A stretch of 64,000 nucleotides of DNA from a virus, in the IMG/VR virus record IMGVR_UViG_3300041402_000314, positions 140,150 through 204,149 of that record. One strand, written 5' to 3'. The notes under the pieces were generated by a model. It searched no databases. It saw nothing but the letters and a program-made list of their open reading frames with translations, and was not told the origin of the DNA. The translations under genes and the position numbers were made by a program. The stretch's first letter is position 1. Each line of letters opens with the position of its first letter. Below are positions 7,662 to 16,034 of the stretch, one piece after another.

Positions 7662-9266
7662 TTATCTCCCACTCGCCTGATTTCTGATAGAGGGTATAAC
7701 ACTATTTATCTCTTCCAGAAGGGCATCAAATACGGCTGGATTTTTATTCTTCCATTTGTTGGAAATGATCATATCCATATCAACGGTAATGGTATCGATA
7801 TCACTGCTACCAAGCCATCCAGATTGGAGTTTACCGTAAGTACCTGCCTTGATAGTACCGAACTTATAAATTGGCTTATTACCGGGGTCTTTCAGATTAT
7901 CAAGACTACCATCTTCGATATTAGCCAATTTAAGTTCACCTCTACTACCAAGTTGTACGGCATTCCTCATGCTTCTGGCATTGATACCAGTAACAGCCAG
8001 TAAACAATCGGCTTGCCCATTAGTAACCTTAAGTACATTACCGCTCATACTCTTAGAGACCTTTACATTCACATCAGCATAATCGCTATTCTCGGCAACG
8101 AAATTTGCCCATGTCAGATAAGAACCAGAGTTTTCATAACCCACGAGAACCGTATTACCTGAGTCGAGGTCATCAATAGAATTGATATCGGCTTCAGTGT
8201 TACAAATAAGATGAGCATACTCGGTATATACAGACGGTATCCTTGAATAATTTAGCTTAGAGTTGTTCTTCTGAGCATGAATCCAGTAACCGTCTCTTTG
8301 TACAAATGCAGCATCACAATGACCAGCATCTATTTTCTTGAGGTTATCCATAGTACCTTCTGTACGAAGAACCTTTCCGTCTACGCTCATAGTAGCATTA
8401 GAAATCACGTTACCTGCATAGTAATACATACCGTCTGTTCCACCTGTACAAATAGTTAGTGTAGGCTTAACGGCATTTGTTACGTCCTGAGATAGTGCAA
8501 TATCAGCATCAACGCCTTCAGGAAGATAATTGGTATCGCGTGTACCGCTCATCTGAGATACTTCACGATCAAGACGATCAAGCTTTGCTCTTAGCTCGGC
8601 ATTCTCTCTTGCTTGCATATTAGCTTCCTGTCTCCAACCCTGATAACCAGCATTGTTATATTGGTTATATGCAAAACTATTATTTGAATTATCTAGCATC
8701 ATGTAAAGGAACATCGCATCCCACATACCGTAGCTCGAAGAACCGTAATATACATATGATGGCGCATTGTAGCCACTATAATATGAAGTCCTTCTGGTAT
8801 CATAAGTTCTCGGATTATAATTAGAAGTCCTTTGGGCAATTTTATTATTACTATATTTTCTCTTCAGCTTTGAAGTACGTACTGCTTTCTGCTTAGAGGT
8901 CTGAGTCTTCTTATTCGACTTCTTGAATTTAGAAGTATACGCAGCACTACGCTTCTTCGCTACAGTCTTCGGTGCTTTATTTTTAGCCCTTTGCTTACTA
9001 ATCTTTGTCTTAGATGAGGTAGTCTTTGAGACTGCCTTCATTTTTCTCTTCGGCCTAGAAGTTGTTACGGTCTTAGACCTTGAAGAACTTCTCTTTCTTG
9101 CGTTTGAGAAAGAGCTTTTTGAACTACCCCAACTCTTTGAACTTGAGAAGCTTTTGGATGAAGAAAAACTCCTTCCGCCTCCACCCCTCCGAGCCTCTAC
9201 TTCAACATAAGTCCATGTTGATATGAGAATCAATGCCAGTGCTATAATACTCAATTTGGTTTTCAT
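7662..9266 (-). CDS. Exported TAXI-type solute-binding protein with R/K/S-rich N-terminal region
   Basis: 534 aa. Residues 1-25 form a Sec signal peptide (LSIIALALILIS, cleavage near VEA-RR). Residues 26-150 are low-complexity Ser/Lys/Arg, then a Tyr-rich stretch (to about 185), a short coiled coil (222-238), and from about 268 a periplasmic-binding domain. That domain opens with TICTGGTDGMYYYAGN, typical of TAXI/NMT1 binding proteins of TRAP transporters. No TRAP permease is visible; instead the next gene encodes a ligand-gated channel. Probably periplasmic; the basic region might bind membrane phosphate or peptidoglycan (inference). Confidence 0.75.
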   Translation of the reverse strand: MKTKLSIIALALILISTWTYVEVEARRGGGGRSFSSSKSFSSSKSWGSSKSSFSNARKRSSSRSKTVTTSRPKRKMKAVSKTTSSKTKISKQRAKNKAPKTVAKKRSAAYTSKFKKSNKKTQTSKQKAVRTSKLKRKYSNNKIAQRTSNYNPRTYDTRRTSYYSGYNAPSYVYYGSSSYGMWDAMFLYMMLDNSNNSFAYNQYNNAGYQGWRQEANMQARENAELRAKLDRLDREVSQMSGTRDTNYLPEGVDADIALSQDVTNAVKPTLTICTGGTDGMYYYAGNVISNATMSVDGKVLRTEGTMDNLKKIDAGHCDAAFVQRDGYWIHAQKNNSKLNYSRIPSVYTEYAHLICNTEADINSIDDLDSGNTVLVGYENSGSYLTWANFVAENSDYADVNVKVSKSMSGNVLKVTNGQADCLLAVTGINARSMRNAVQLGSRGELKLANIEDGSLDNLKDPGNKPIYKFGTIKAGTYGKLQSGWLGSSDIDTITVDMDMIISNKWKNKNPAVFDALLEEINSVIPSIRNQASGR

Positions 9267-9293
9267 GTTACTTTATCCTCCTATATTTCCTTA

Positions 9294-10328
9294 TTAGTTT
9301 AAATGTAGTTTTAAAATATTGCTCCACCTTGAACATGACGTATAATCAATTACACTCCGATTCACCTCCTCCCTCAATTTACTATTCTGTTTAAATAATA
9401 TTCCATAACTTTCTATATTGAAGTTAGCTTTATGTAAGGTAACACTATTGTTATCCTTTGTCAAGTGTTTTAATGTAGCATAGTCATAAAATACCACATC
9501 ATGTAAACCTGCCTCCAGAGATTCGAGAGCATCTTCAGCGGAATCGAGACTTGAATATTGTACTCCCAGACTAGATAAAAGTTTACTACTGGCAGTATAT
9601 GACGATGTAGCTATCTTCCCTTTATTACTTAACCACTTCACTGACTTATTGGTTTCGCTGATATTACTTAATGTAGCAGTAGCCGCCAGAGTAGCTATAA
9701 ATGAACTGACTAAGATCAGTGCAATATACATCCAGACGGTAGTAGCAAGACGGCCTTTTGCTGTTTTGGGAGCTTTATCACCTAGTCCGACAGTAGTAGC
9801 TACCACATGAGTAAACCAATATGTATTGAGCCAACCCTTAAAGCCTTTTCCAAAATCAGGATTATTACGCTCAAAATACCATATAACGGTAGCGATGAAA
9901 CCGACAATAATTAAATAATTGATACAGGCGATTATAAAATCTACAGATATTAAGTTACTGATTACCATTAAGAATGTATTATCGGATTTTGTGGCTATTC
10001 CAGACGGTGAAGAAAAGTAAGGGTGTGAGAAATCATATTCCTTTTCTCTCTCGGATGTAATTGTGATAGCGGATAGACCGACATCGACCTCACCAGTTTT
10101 GATTTGAGAAAGTATATCTGTTAAAGAAAGTTCCTTTATATCGTAAGTATAACCATTCCTAGAAGCAACTGCTTTCCAGAGGTCTATTGTGATTCCATAC
10201 CAGATACCTCTCTCATCCTTCATAGAGAAAGGTGGCATCTCATCTGTAGCCACTACCAAATGGGTTTGGGCATTAGCAGTAGATGTAATGCTTAGAATTA
10301 ATAGTATGTAAATAAGTAGTCTTTTCAT
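9294..10328 (-). CDS. Ionotropic glutamate-receptor-like potassium channel (GluR0 type)
   Basis: Start at 10328 (MKRLLIYIL); signal peptide ends near ANA-Q. From there: a first ligand-binding half (VVATDEMPPFSM, about residues 24-118), helix M1 (about 128-150), a re-entrant pore with the potassium filter TTVGLGD (about 178-184), helix M2 ending in SSFIATLAATATLS, and a second ligand-binding half to the C-terminus. This S1-M1-P-M2-S2 order is that of bacterial GluR0, whose filter is TVGYGD. The protein would gate potassium across the host inner membrane on binding a periplasmic ligand. TVGLGD deviates by Tyr to Leu. Lies 5' in an operon with TAXI, DUF2491 and PspA-like genes. Confidence 0.85.
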   Translation of the reverse strand: MKRLLIYILLILSITSTANAQTHLVVATDEMPPFSMKDERGIWYGITIDLWKAVASRNGYTYDIKELSLTDILSQIKTGEVDVGLSAITITSEREKEYDFSHPYFSSPSGIATKSDNTFLMVISNLISVDFIIACINYLIIVGFIATVIWYFERNNPDFGKGFKGWLNTYWFTHVVATTVGLGDKAPKTAKGRLATTVWMYIALILVSSFIATLAATATLSNISETNKSVKWLSNKGKIATSSYTASSKLLSSLGVQYSSLDSAEDALESLEAGLHDVVFYDYATLKHLTKDNNSVTLHKANFNIESYGILFKQNSKLREEVNRSVIDYTSCSRWSNILKLHLN

Positions 10329-10338
10329 GATTGTCTCC

Positions 10339-10367
10339 ATTATACCTAATTATAATTTATTTGTCAA
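10339..10367 (-). promoter_or_regulatory. Consensus sigma70 promoter P5
   Basis: TTGACA (10367-10362), 17-bp spacer, TATAAT (10344-10339) on the minus strand: a perfect consensus. The predicted start point is only a few bases from ATG 10328, so transcripts from P5 would be nearly leaderless; GGAG just after -10 would serve read-through transcripts. Confidence 0.75.
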
Positions 10368-10729
10368 GCTTTATTTTCAATTTCCCTTATGGAATGTTCC
10401 ATACTTTTAATTCCATTATTGTTTTCTTTTCTTATCTCGAAGAAATTTTCCATCGACAAATCTCTATACATTAAAAGTCTAGCATATATTGAGGTGAAGT
10501 CATTATTAATTTTGAATACATCACCTGTTGTTTTTAAGTCCTGATTAAATCTAATTACATATATAATAGCTTGGGCAGAATATTTCTTTCTACCTGCTTT
10601 CTTCATTTTATATGCTAGTTGTTTAAATTCCTTAAAGATATGTGGATTTTCTTGGTGGAATTCTTTAAACCGTTTTAAGGTCCTTTTTGAATAATGTCCA
10701 AATAACCCATTCCATTTTTCGTCTTTCAT
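10364..10729 (-). CDS. Hypothetical protein, paralogue of the 17183-17524 gene
   Basis: 121 aa, basic. GRKKYSAQAIIYVIRFNQDLKTTG and NNDFTSIYARLLMYRDL match, position for position, GRKHYSHWAVAQRIRW and NDLIALYARLVVYRN in the second copy. This family is common in phages but has no function that I know of. The start at 10729 follows GGGAG. Its 3' end overlaps promoter P5. Confidence 0.75.
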   Translation of the reverse strand: MKDEKWNGLFGHYSKRTLKRFKEFHQENPHIFKEFKQLAYKMKKAGRKKYSAQAIIYVIRFNQDLKTTGDVFKINNDFTSIYARLLMYRDLSMENFFEIRKENNNGIKSMEHSIREIENKA

Positions 10730-10748
10730 TTTATTTCTCCCTTGGTTA

Positions 10749-10973
10749 TTAATGTTTCACATACTGATTATAATGTACTATGTCAAAATAAGGAATCCAT
10801 CTTGTAAACTCACAACCGCAATCTATTCCTATTAGTGGCAACCTCTCAGGGTCTAAACTTACAACTTTACCAATATATTCTGGCCTGTCTTGACAATCAT
10901 AAGTTTTTCTGGAAAAATGCTTTACGCTATCACCGATATTTAATTCGATGTCGTTTCTGTCTGATGTTTTCAT
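10749..10973 (-). CDS. Small hypothetical protein (74 aa)
   Basis: ATG at 10973 (MKTSDRND) is preferred to an in-frame TTG two codons upstream because AGGAG is 7 nt from the ATG. Beta-rich, with VVSLDPERLPLIGIDCGCEF. First gene behind P6. No family recognised. Confidence 0.7.
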   Translation of the reverse strand: MKTSDRNDIELNIGDSVKHFSRKTYDCQDRPEYIGKVVSLDPERLPLIGIDCGCEFTRWIPYFDIVHYNQYVKH

Positions 10974-11020
10974 TACCAATCTCCTATCTCTATTGAAGTT
11001 AACTCCGACTTACTGATTAC

Positions 11021-11049
11021 ATCATATCAAGCCCTACTAAAAAAGTCAA
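11021..11049 (-). promoter_or_regulatory. Sigma70-type promoter P6
   Basis: TTGACT (11049-11044), 17-bp spacer, TATGAT (11026-11021) on the minus strand, followed by TGTAATCAGTAAGTCGG. Divergent from the late promoter at 11066, with 16 bp between the elements. Confidence 0.8.
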
Positions 11050-11065
11050 GAAAAAAAGTTAGGTG

Positions 11066-11073
11066 TATAAATA
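11066..11073 (+). promoter_or_regulatory. T4-late-type promoter for terL
   Basis: TATAAATA followed by ATTATAG, 20 bp upstream of the terL ATG; the AGGAG site follows. In T4 this box is read by gp55-directed RNA polymerase with the gp45 clamp. Confidence 0.75.
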
Positions 11074-11093
11074 ATTATAGATTATAGGAGAAT

Positions 11094-12719
11094 ATGGCTA
11101 AAAAAGATTATTATTTGGACGAAGAGGGAAACCCTGTTTTACCGTCCAATACAACATTACTTCCCAAAATCGCGCGATACGATGGCAAGCCTAAAATCAA
11201 ACGTGCTGGCATTAAAATGGAGCTTACTAGAGATCAGCTAGAAGAGATGGCTAAATGCTCTGCTGACGTAGAATACTTCATGTCAAGATATTGTTATATC
11301 GTTCACCCAGACAAGGGTAAACATAATATAGAGCTATATCCTTTTCAGTATGACTTTGTTAATCACCTAAGAGATAATAGATTTTCTATTGTATTGGCTC
11401 CCAGACAATGCGGTAAATCTACAATTACTGCAATGTATGTACTCCACTATATTCTTTTCAATGATGATAAGAAAGCTATTATCATGGCTAACAAGCTAAA
11501 GATAGCCAAAGAGATATTCCAGAAAGTTAGGATTGCCTATGAGTATCTACCGATTTTCCTTCAGGCTGGTGTCGTAGAATGGGCAAAGACTAGCTGTACC
11601 CTAGAGAATGGTTCTGGATGTTCTGCTGAAGCGACTAGCGCAGACGGTATGAGGGGTATATCTGGAAACCTTATTATCCTTGATGAGTTTGCTTTCCTCA
11701 AGAAGAATATAGCTGATGAATTCTTTACATCCATGTATCCGACTATATCAGCATCCAAAGAGGCGAAACTTATAATCATCTCTACTCCGAATGGTATGAA
11801 CCACTATCATTCGATATGGAATAAAGCGGTTAAAAAGAAGAATACATTTGCGCCATTCAAGGTTAAATGGAATGATGTACCTGATCGTGATGAAGATTTC
11901 AAAGAAGAAACAATTAAGAATATTGGTAAGCTTAAATGGAATCAGGAATATGAGTGTTCCTTTATAGGTAGTTCTAAAACATTAATTAAACCAGAAATTC
12001 TTGAGCAGTTAGAATCCGCAGACCCTATAGAGATTATAGATAACTGTTTTAAGATATACGAACAACCTATTGCTGGAAATACCTATGTTGTAGGTGCAGA
12101 CTCCGCTAAAGGTACTGGTGGTGATTATTCTGTTTCTCAAGTCATAGATATTACAGCCTTTCCATTTAGACAAGTTGCCGTCTATAGGAATAATGAGATA
12201 AGCACAAATAAGTATGGTGATAAAGTATATGAAATAGCTATGAAGTATAATGAAGCTTTTGTCATGTGCGAGAATAACGATGTCGGTCAAGCAGTAGTGA
12301 ATAAATTATGGCATGACTTAGAATACGAGAATCTAGTCAACTATGCTGCTACTAAAGCTGGTAGAAAAGATATAGGTATTAGAGCTACCAAGAAAACTAA
12401 ATCTATGGGATGTGATCTACTTCAGGAATTCTTTGAGGATTTCTTAATAGAGATATTTGACTTAGATACCATATATGAAATATCTAAATTCGAGGAAACA
12501 TCTACTGGTATATTCAAGGCAGAAGATGGAGAACATGACGATACTGTTATGGCTCTTCTCTGGGCATTGTTTATTATAAAGACTAATTATATTGACCGAG
12601 AAGATGATATCAGGGCTTCTAGGGATAGTGATGAAGACCAATATGATGATGAACCACTAGCACCCATCATAATCGATGGGGCTGGTGAAGAAGACGGTAA
12701 TTTTTTATTCCATAACTAA
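11094..12719 (+). CDS. terL: Terminase large subunit (T4 gp17-like)
   Basis: 541 aa, packaging motor ATPase and nuclease. Walker A LAPRQCGKST (101-110), Walker B LIILDEFAF (193-201), coupling motif IISTPNG (228-234). The RNase H-like nuclease domain begins with GADSAKGTGGDYS (D336 as first acidic ligand) and has a second acidic residue in MCENNDVG and a late EHDDTVMALLWAL. Length and order match T4 gp17. AGGAG precedes the ATG. It is an isolated plus-strand gene between two early minus-strand blocks. Confidence 0.97.
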   Translation: MAKKDYYLDEEGNPVLPSNTTLLPKIARYDGKPKIKRAGIKMELTRDQLEEMAKCSADVEYFMSRYCYIVHPDKGKHNIELYPFQYDFVNHLRDNRFSIVLAPRQCGKSTITAMYVLHYILFNDDKKAIIMANKLKIAKEIFQKVRIAYEYLPIFLQAGVVEWAKTSCTLENGSGCSAEATSADGMRGISGNLIILDEFAFLKKNIADEFFTSMYPTISASKEAKLIIISTPNGMNHYHSIWNKAVKKKNTFAPFKVKWNDVPDRDEDFKEETIKNIGKLKWNQEYECSFIGSSKTLIKPEILEQLESADPIEIIDNCFKIYEQPIAGNTYVVGADSAKGTGGDYSVSQVIDITAFPFRQVAVYRNNEISTNKYGDKVYEIAMKYNEAFVMCENNDVGQAVVNKLWHDLEYENLVNYAATKAGRKDIGIRATKKTKSMGCDLLQEFFEDFLIEIFDLDTIYEISKFEETSTGIFKAEDGEHDDTVMALLWALFIIKTNYIDREDDIRASRDSDEDQYDDEPLAPIIIDGAGEEDGNFLFHN

Positions 12720-12732
12720 AAGGAGAAATAAA

Positions 12733-12831
12733 ATGTTTTATTGTAAACTATGTACAACCACTTTTAATCTGTTGGGTGACTCATCTAGTATTGCATTGAT
12801 ACTATGTGCGACTTTAACAGTATTAGGATAA
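12733..12831 (+). CDS. Micro-protein downstream of terL (32 aa)
   Basis: ATG 12733 follows AAGGAG with 7-nt spacing and runs to TAA 12829-12831 (MFYCKLCTTTFNLLGD...). CKLC at the start and a hydrophobic end (IALILCATLTVLG). Its 3' end overlaps the convergent gene by 9 bp. A good SD supports translation; no homologue recognised. Confidence 0.45.
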   Translation: MFYCKLCTTTFNLLGDSSSIALILCATLTVLG

Positions 12832-13071
12832 CGTTTTAGTTTTACTGATATGATCTTCCAATAACTCATAAGCCTTTTTTAAATTATCTAAAAGAGGCTT
12901 ATGAGATGGAGTCATAATATAGAGTTCCTTACTATCGGAAGTCTCAGGGATAACTACGTTTAACGCATTATCTGGACAGCCTTTAATTTCAGCATTAATG
13001 CTATTGGCTAGTTTCTTTAAATTAGTGATAGCTTCTAAGGCTTCACTAGCCTTTTCTTTTCCTGTTTTCAT
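12823..13071 (-). CDS. Small helical hypothetical protein (82 aa)
   Basis: ATG at 13071 follows AAGGAG and overlaps the upstream stop by 1 bp. Helical ends (KEKASEALEAITNLKKLANS; LLDNLKKAYELLEDH) around a short beta segment. Last gene of the leftward operon; its end overlaps the convergent micro-protein gene. Confidence 0.7.
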   Translation of the reverse strand: MKTGKEKASEALEAITNLKKLANSINAEIKGCPDNALNVVIPETSDSKELYIMTPSHKPLLDNLKKAYELLEDHISKTKTLS

Positions 13072-13613
13072 TACTGCTCCTTTGGTATCTTGAGAATCAC
13101 TTTCATATAGGGTGTATCTCCATCTTTACATAAAAGATTTTCCACTATATAGTCCATAGTTTCTACATTACACGCGAGATAGTTTTGTATTCCGTCAAAA
13201 AGATGAGCCTGTTCTATCACTATAGTTTCTACGTTCTCATCCTCATCTTCAACTGGCGGTCTGGTTCTCTTCCATCCATTTTTCCCATGAATGATTTCTT
13301 TATCTACTTTACTGATATATCCAGTTATTCCAATTGTACGCAAACCATTAACACTATCACAGATAGTAAATAATAGTGCGCCAGATTTTTCCCATAGTTC
13401 ACCCTCATTATCAGGTCTGATTTCTCTCTCTTTATAATAAGGTCGCCAACCAGCATTGTTTATATTACTCAATCCTATAGGTTCTCTTCTGACATCACCA
13501 AATCTATCAAACCAATATACTGCATCATTATGAAAATCTTTTCTAGCATATAGATTTTCATAATCTGATAAAATTGCCTTTCCAGTTTCTTCTAAAGCGG
13601 ATTCTATATTCAT
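13071..13613 (-). CDS. Phage paralogous family A protein (copy 1)
   Basis: Start set at 13613 (MNIESALEETGKAI), which aligns with the starts of the other copies (MNIKDALIPTGKA, MDIKDALEPTGKV); an upstream frame to 13643 does not. Shared core: W-P-Y followed by E-I-R-P, then ELWEKSGALLFTI, then IHGKNGWKRTRPP. Three other members lie at 16027, 16629 and 49889. The family has no known function to me; it may be an early protein with a virion-linked late variant. Confidence 0.75.
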   Translation of the reverse strand: MNIESALEETGKAILSDYENLYARKDFHNDAVYWFDRFGDVRREPIGLSNINNAGWRPYYKEREIRPDNEGELWEKSGALLFTICDSVNGLRTIGITGYISKVDKEIIHGKNGWKRTRPPVEDEDENVETIVIEQAHLFDGIQNYLACNVETMDYIVENLLCKDGDTPYMKVILKIPKEQ

Positions 13614-14017
13614 GATACTAATTTTTTCCTCGTAGCGTCCCAATATGAATCGCGATAACCAGTATCACAATAATAATCATTAGATTGAACTTTGGAGAAT
13701 ATCTGACTGATTTTAATATCATTCGAACCAAGGATATTGATAAACCAATTACCTTCTTTCGTTTCAGGTAGAGCAGACTCAATCTTTTTCCAAAGTAGAT
13801 ACTTATTCACATGTATATTATACTCATCGTCACGATAAGCGTCATAGAGAGCAAGTATATTCTTAACCGAGGCATCGGGTACAGTTAGAACCGTTCGGTT
13901 CTTCTCCTGCAATCTACGGGCTTCTATTTCCTGTTCCCTCTTTTCTATTCTAGCCTGTATTTCTGCTTTTTGTTTTGCTTTCTCTTTTCTCTTCTTCTGT
14001 ACATATTTAAAGATCAT
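13610..14017 (-). CDS. Hypothetical protein with basic coiled-coil N-terminus
   Basis: ATG at 14017 (MIFKYVQKKRK) is chosen because GGAGG is 10 nt away, whereas an ATG 3 codons earlier would be 1 nt from it. Residues 5-45 are Lys/Glu/Arg-rich and helical (KAKQKAEIQARIEKREQEIE), followed by a globular C-terminal domain. Overlaps coaB by 4 bp. No family recognised. Confidence 0.7.
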   Translation of the reverse strand: MIFKYVQKKRKEKAKQKAEIQARIEKREQEIEARRLQEKNRTVLTVPDASVKNILALYDAYRDDEYNIHVNKYLLWKKIESALPETKEGNWFINILGSNDIKISQIFSKVQSNDYYCDTGYRDSYWDATRKKLVS

Positions 14018-14670
14018 CGGTTCCATTCCTCCACTTGTCTTAAAATTTCAATAGCAATTCCTTCTTTTTCCATACAGGTTGTTGCGCCTTCATTAGTTAC
14101 GATATGAGCGACATGACAATTTTCTCTAATCATTTCCTCTTTATCATTGGTAACAACCATATCACAGCCATTTTTATCTATAGATTCATACCCAAGATTA
14201 ACTAGCTCTCTATAAGACGCTCCTACCTCAAACTTAAACCCAACAAGGTAAGCTTCTGGATTCCATTTCTTTATATAGGAAATCACCTTTGGAGTCTTTC
14301 TGATATTATCTCTCATATAATCTATGAAAGCATCAGCATCATTAGACTTCACCTTAACAGGATTCTCTCTATTGAATGTGAAATCGGATACAGCCATAGC
14401 ATGGATAATAACATCAGCTTTGGGAACATATCTTTCCATTTTCTCCATAAGGTCTTTAGTGTCTTTAACATCAATAAACCATAGTCTTTCATCGTTATAA
14501 TACGGGTTTGGTAATATGGAATTTCTACCATGTATAAAAAATACATCATGTCCGTCTTTCAAAAATGTTTCAGCTATAATAGCACCTAATTTCCCTGTAC
14601 TGATATTAGTAAGGACTCGGACATCATCGATATATTCAGTTGTCCCACCAGATGTAATTAATATTTTCAT
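14014..14670 (-). CDS. coaB: Phosphopantothenoylcysteine synthetase (CoaB) homologue
   Basis: 218 aa, stand-alone CoaB. TSGGTTEYIDDVRVLTN followed by STGKLGA is the nucleotide-binding signature of CoaB (TSGGT-E-DPVR-NxSSGK-G in the family), HAMAVSDF matches the conserved AxAVSDY segment, and NIRKTPKVI the loop carrying the active-site Lys. CoaB joins CTP-activated 4'-phosphopantothenate to cysteine in CoA synthesis. In most bacteria CoaB is fused behind CoaC; here coaC is a separate gene upstream, with an M23-like gene between. ATGA overlap with that gene. Confidence 0.85.
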   Translation of the reverse strand: MKILITSGGTTEYIDDVRVLTNISTGKLGAIIAETFLKDGHDVFFIHGRNSILPNPYYNDERLWFIDVKDTKDLMEKMERYVPKADVIIHAMAVSDFTFNRENPVKVKSNDADAFIDYMRDNIRKTPKVISYIKKWNPEAYLVGFKFEVGASYRELVNLGYESIDKNGCDMVVTNDKEEMIRENCHVAHIVTNEGATTCMEKEGIAIEILRQVEEWNR

Positions 14671-15212
14671 CGTTGCCTCGCTATGTCTATTAGGATTTGT
14701 GTAGGGTCTACCAGATAATCTGGTAGATGCTCACCAAGTTTCCAAGGTATACCAGTAGTCATATAGGATTTAAGAGCTAAGTGAAGCATAGTCGTAGGCC
14801 GACCCTTATCTGTTTTCAACACTCTTCTAACGTCACCTAGATATGTTCCAGTTACAACCCTATCTCCTATCTTTAACATCCTATCTATTTTTATTTCACC
14901 ATAACAGAATATACCAGACTCCCCTCTAATGTATATTCCTTCGGTCTCTTCCCACCAAGGACAATCAGCATTGGCTCCAGTGAAAGCCTCCATCAGAACT
15001 ACTGTACCGTCTTCAATAGAATATACTGGCGTATGCTCTGGACAATATAAATCTATTCCTTTATGGATATCATGTTTTCTATCGACTCCAAATGCGCCTA
15101 CATGACTATCTACAGGAATTTCTACCTCTTTCGTTATATCGATATCTTGGAAACTCATCGAATTTCCAGTAATACCCTTATATATCATATTTAGTGGAAA
15201 TGTCTTATTCAT
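14667..15212 (-). CDS. M23-like (LytM fold) protein
   Basis: Start at 15212 (MNKTFPL), 8 nt from GAGGA; overlaps the coaC stop by 8 bp. HKGIDLYCPEHTPVYSIEDG matches the M23 HxxxD zinc motif and following strand, and TTMLHLALKSY matches the HxH strand, but the first His (the catalytic one in LytM) is Met. The second His, a zinc ligand, is kept. M23 enzymes cut peptidoglycan cross-bridges; this copy has no signal peptide and may be a metal-binding non-peptidase. Lies between coaC and coaB. Confidence 0.7.
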   Translation of the reverse strand: MNKTFPLNMIYKGITGNSMSFQDIDITKEVEIPVDSHVGAFGVDRKHDIHKGIDLYCPEHTPVYSIEDGTVVLMEAFTGANADCPWWEETEGIYIRGESGIFCYGEIKIDRMLKIGDRVVTGTYLGDVRRVLKTDKGRPTTMLHLALKSYMTTGIPWKLGEHLPDYLVDPTQILIDIARQR

Positions 15213-15750
15213 AAAACTCATCCTCATTTTTCATAATTTCAGAGACTATAACATCTACTGGAGCCAACTTACCTCTCCCTATATCTCCACACGCAAGACG
15301 GCCTTCTACTGGACGAATTATAACAATCCCATCCTCGATAAGCCGATCTATATTTCTTTTATTAGCTGGAGCATAATACATAACTGTATTCATGGCAGGA
15401 CAGACTATAACAAATCTCTTTTTCATAGCCATATATGTCGTGCTGATCAGATCATCGGCTATACCATTTGCCATCTTACCGATAATATTGGCAGTAGCAG
15501 GAGCTATGACCATTTTATGCGCCCACTCTTGAGCGTATTGTATATGAGATATTTCACCGTTACTATCATCGAAGGTATTAGTAATGACACCCTCACCAGA
15601 CAATGCAGCCAAAGTACATTCACCTATCATATATTTGGCATTCTCCGACATCATAACTTTCACATTACAATCATTCTTTCTGAGTAGGTTAATAAGGTCA
15701 CATGCCTTGTATGCTGATATGCTACTGGTAACTGCTAAAAGTATGTTCAT
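15205..15750 (-). CDS. coaC: Phosphopantothenoylcysteine decarboxylase (CoaC) homologue
   Basis: 181 aa flavoprotein of the HFCD family. SISAYKACDLI at the N-terminus, the active-site His in ISHIQYAQEW, PAMNTVMYY (the PxMNxxM motif) and the reactive Cys in GRLACGDIGRGKL are all present, so the decarboxylase should be active. It converts phosphopantothenoylcysteine to phosphopantetheine in CoA synthesis and binds FMN. GAGGAG precedes ATG 15750. Works in sequence with the CoaB homologue two genes on. Confidence 0.88.
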   Translation of the reverse strand: MNILLAVTSSISAYKACDLINLLRKNDCNVKVMMSENAKYMIGECTLAALSGEGVITNTFDDSNGEISHIQYAQEWAHKMVIAPATANIIGKMANGIADDLISTTYMAMKKRFVIVCPAMNTVMYYAPANKRNIDRLIEDGIVIIRPVEGRLACGDIGRGKLAPVDVIVSEIMKNEDEFYE

Positions 15751-15752
15751 TC

Positions 15753-16034
15753 TTACTCCTCAAATAAATTATAACATTTTGGTCTGTTAGCTAGGTCTGA
15801 TAATACATCACCATGACAACTATTTGGCTTACACCAACACCCTAATATTTTACCCTCTAGTTCTGGTAAGGAATTCATGAGGTCTGGTTGATCGAGAATC
15901 CAAGCCCTATATTTATCAATGACTTCCTTTCTGGTTCCGTCCTTACCTATGATAAATGGATTACTCCACTTAGAAGGTCGGCCTATATAAAGATCGAATC
16001 TATCCTTCTCACAATGGACTACTAAATTATCCAC
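15753..16034 (-). CDS. DUF4326 family protein (93 aa, GTG start)
   Basis: DLYIGRPSKWSNPFIIGKDG and GKILGCWCKPNSCHGD are the DUF4326 signature (YIGRPSxWGNPF ... LGCWCxPxxCHG). The domain is common in phages and is biochemically uncharacterised as far as I know. The start is GTG at 16034, overlapping the upstream stop; the SD is weak, so translation is probably coupled. 2 bp upstream of coaC. Confidence 0.85.
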   Translation of the reverse strand: MDNLVVHCEKDRFDLYIGRPSKWSNPFIIGKDGTRKEVIDKYRAWILDQPDLMNSLPELEGKILGCWCKPNSCHGDVLSDLANRPKCYNLFEE

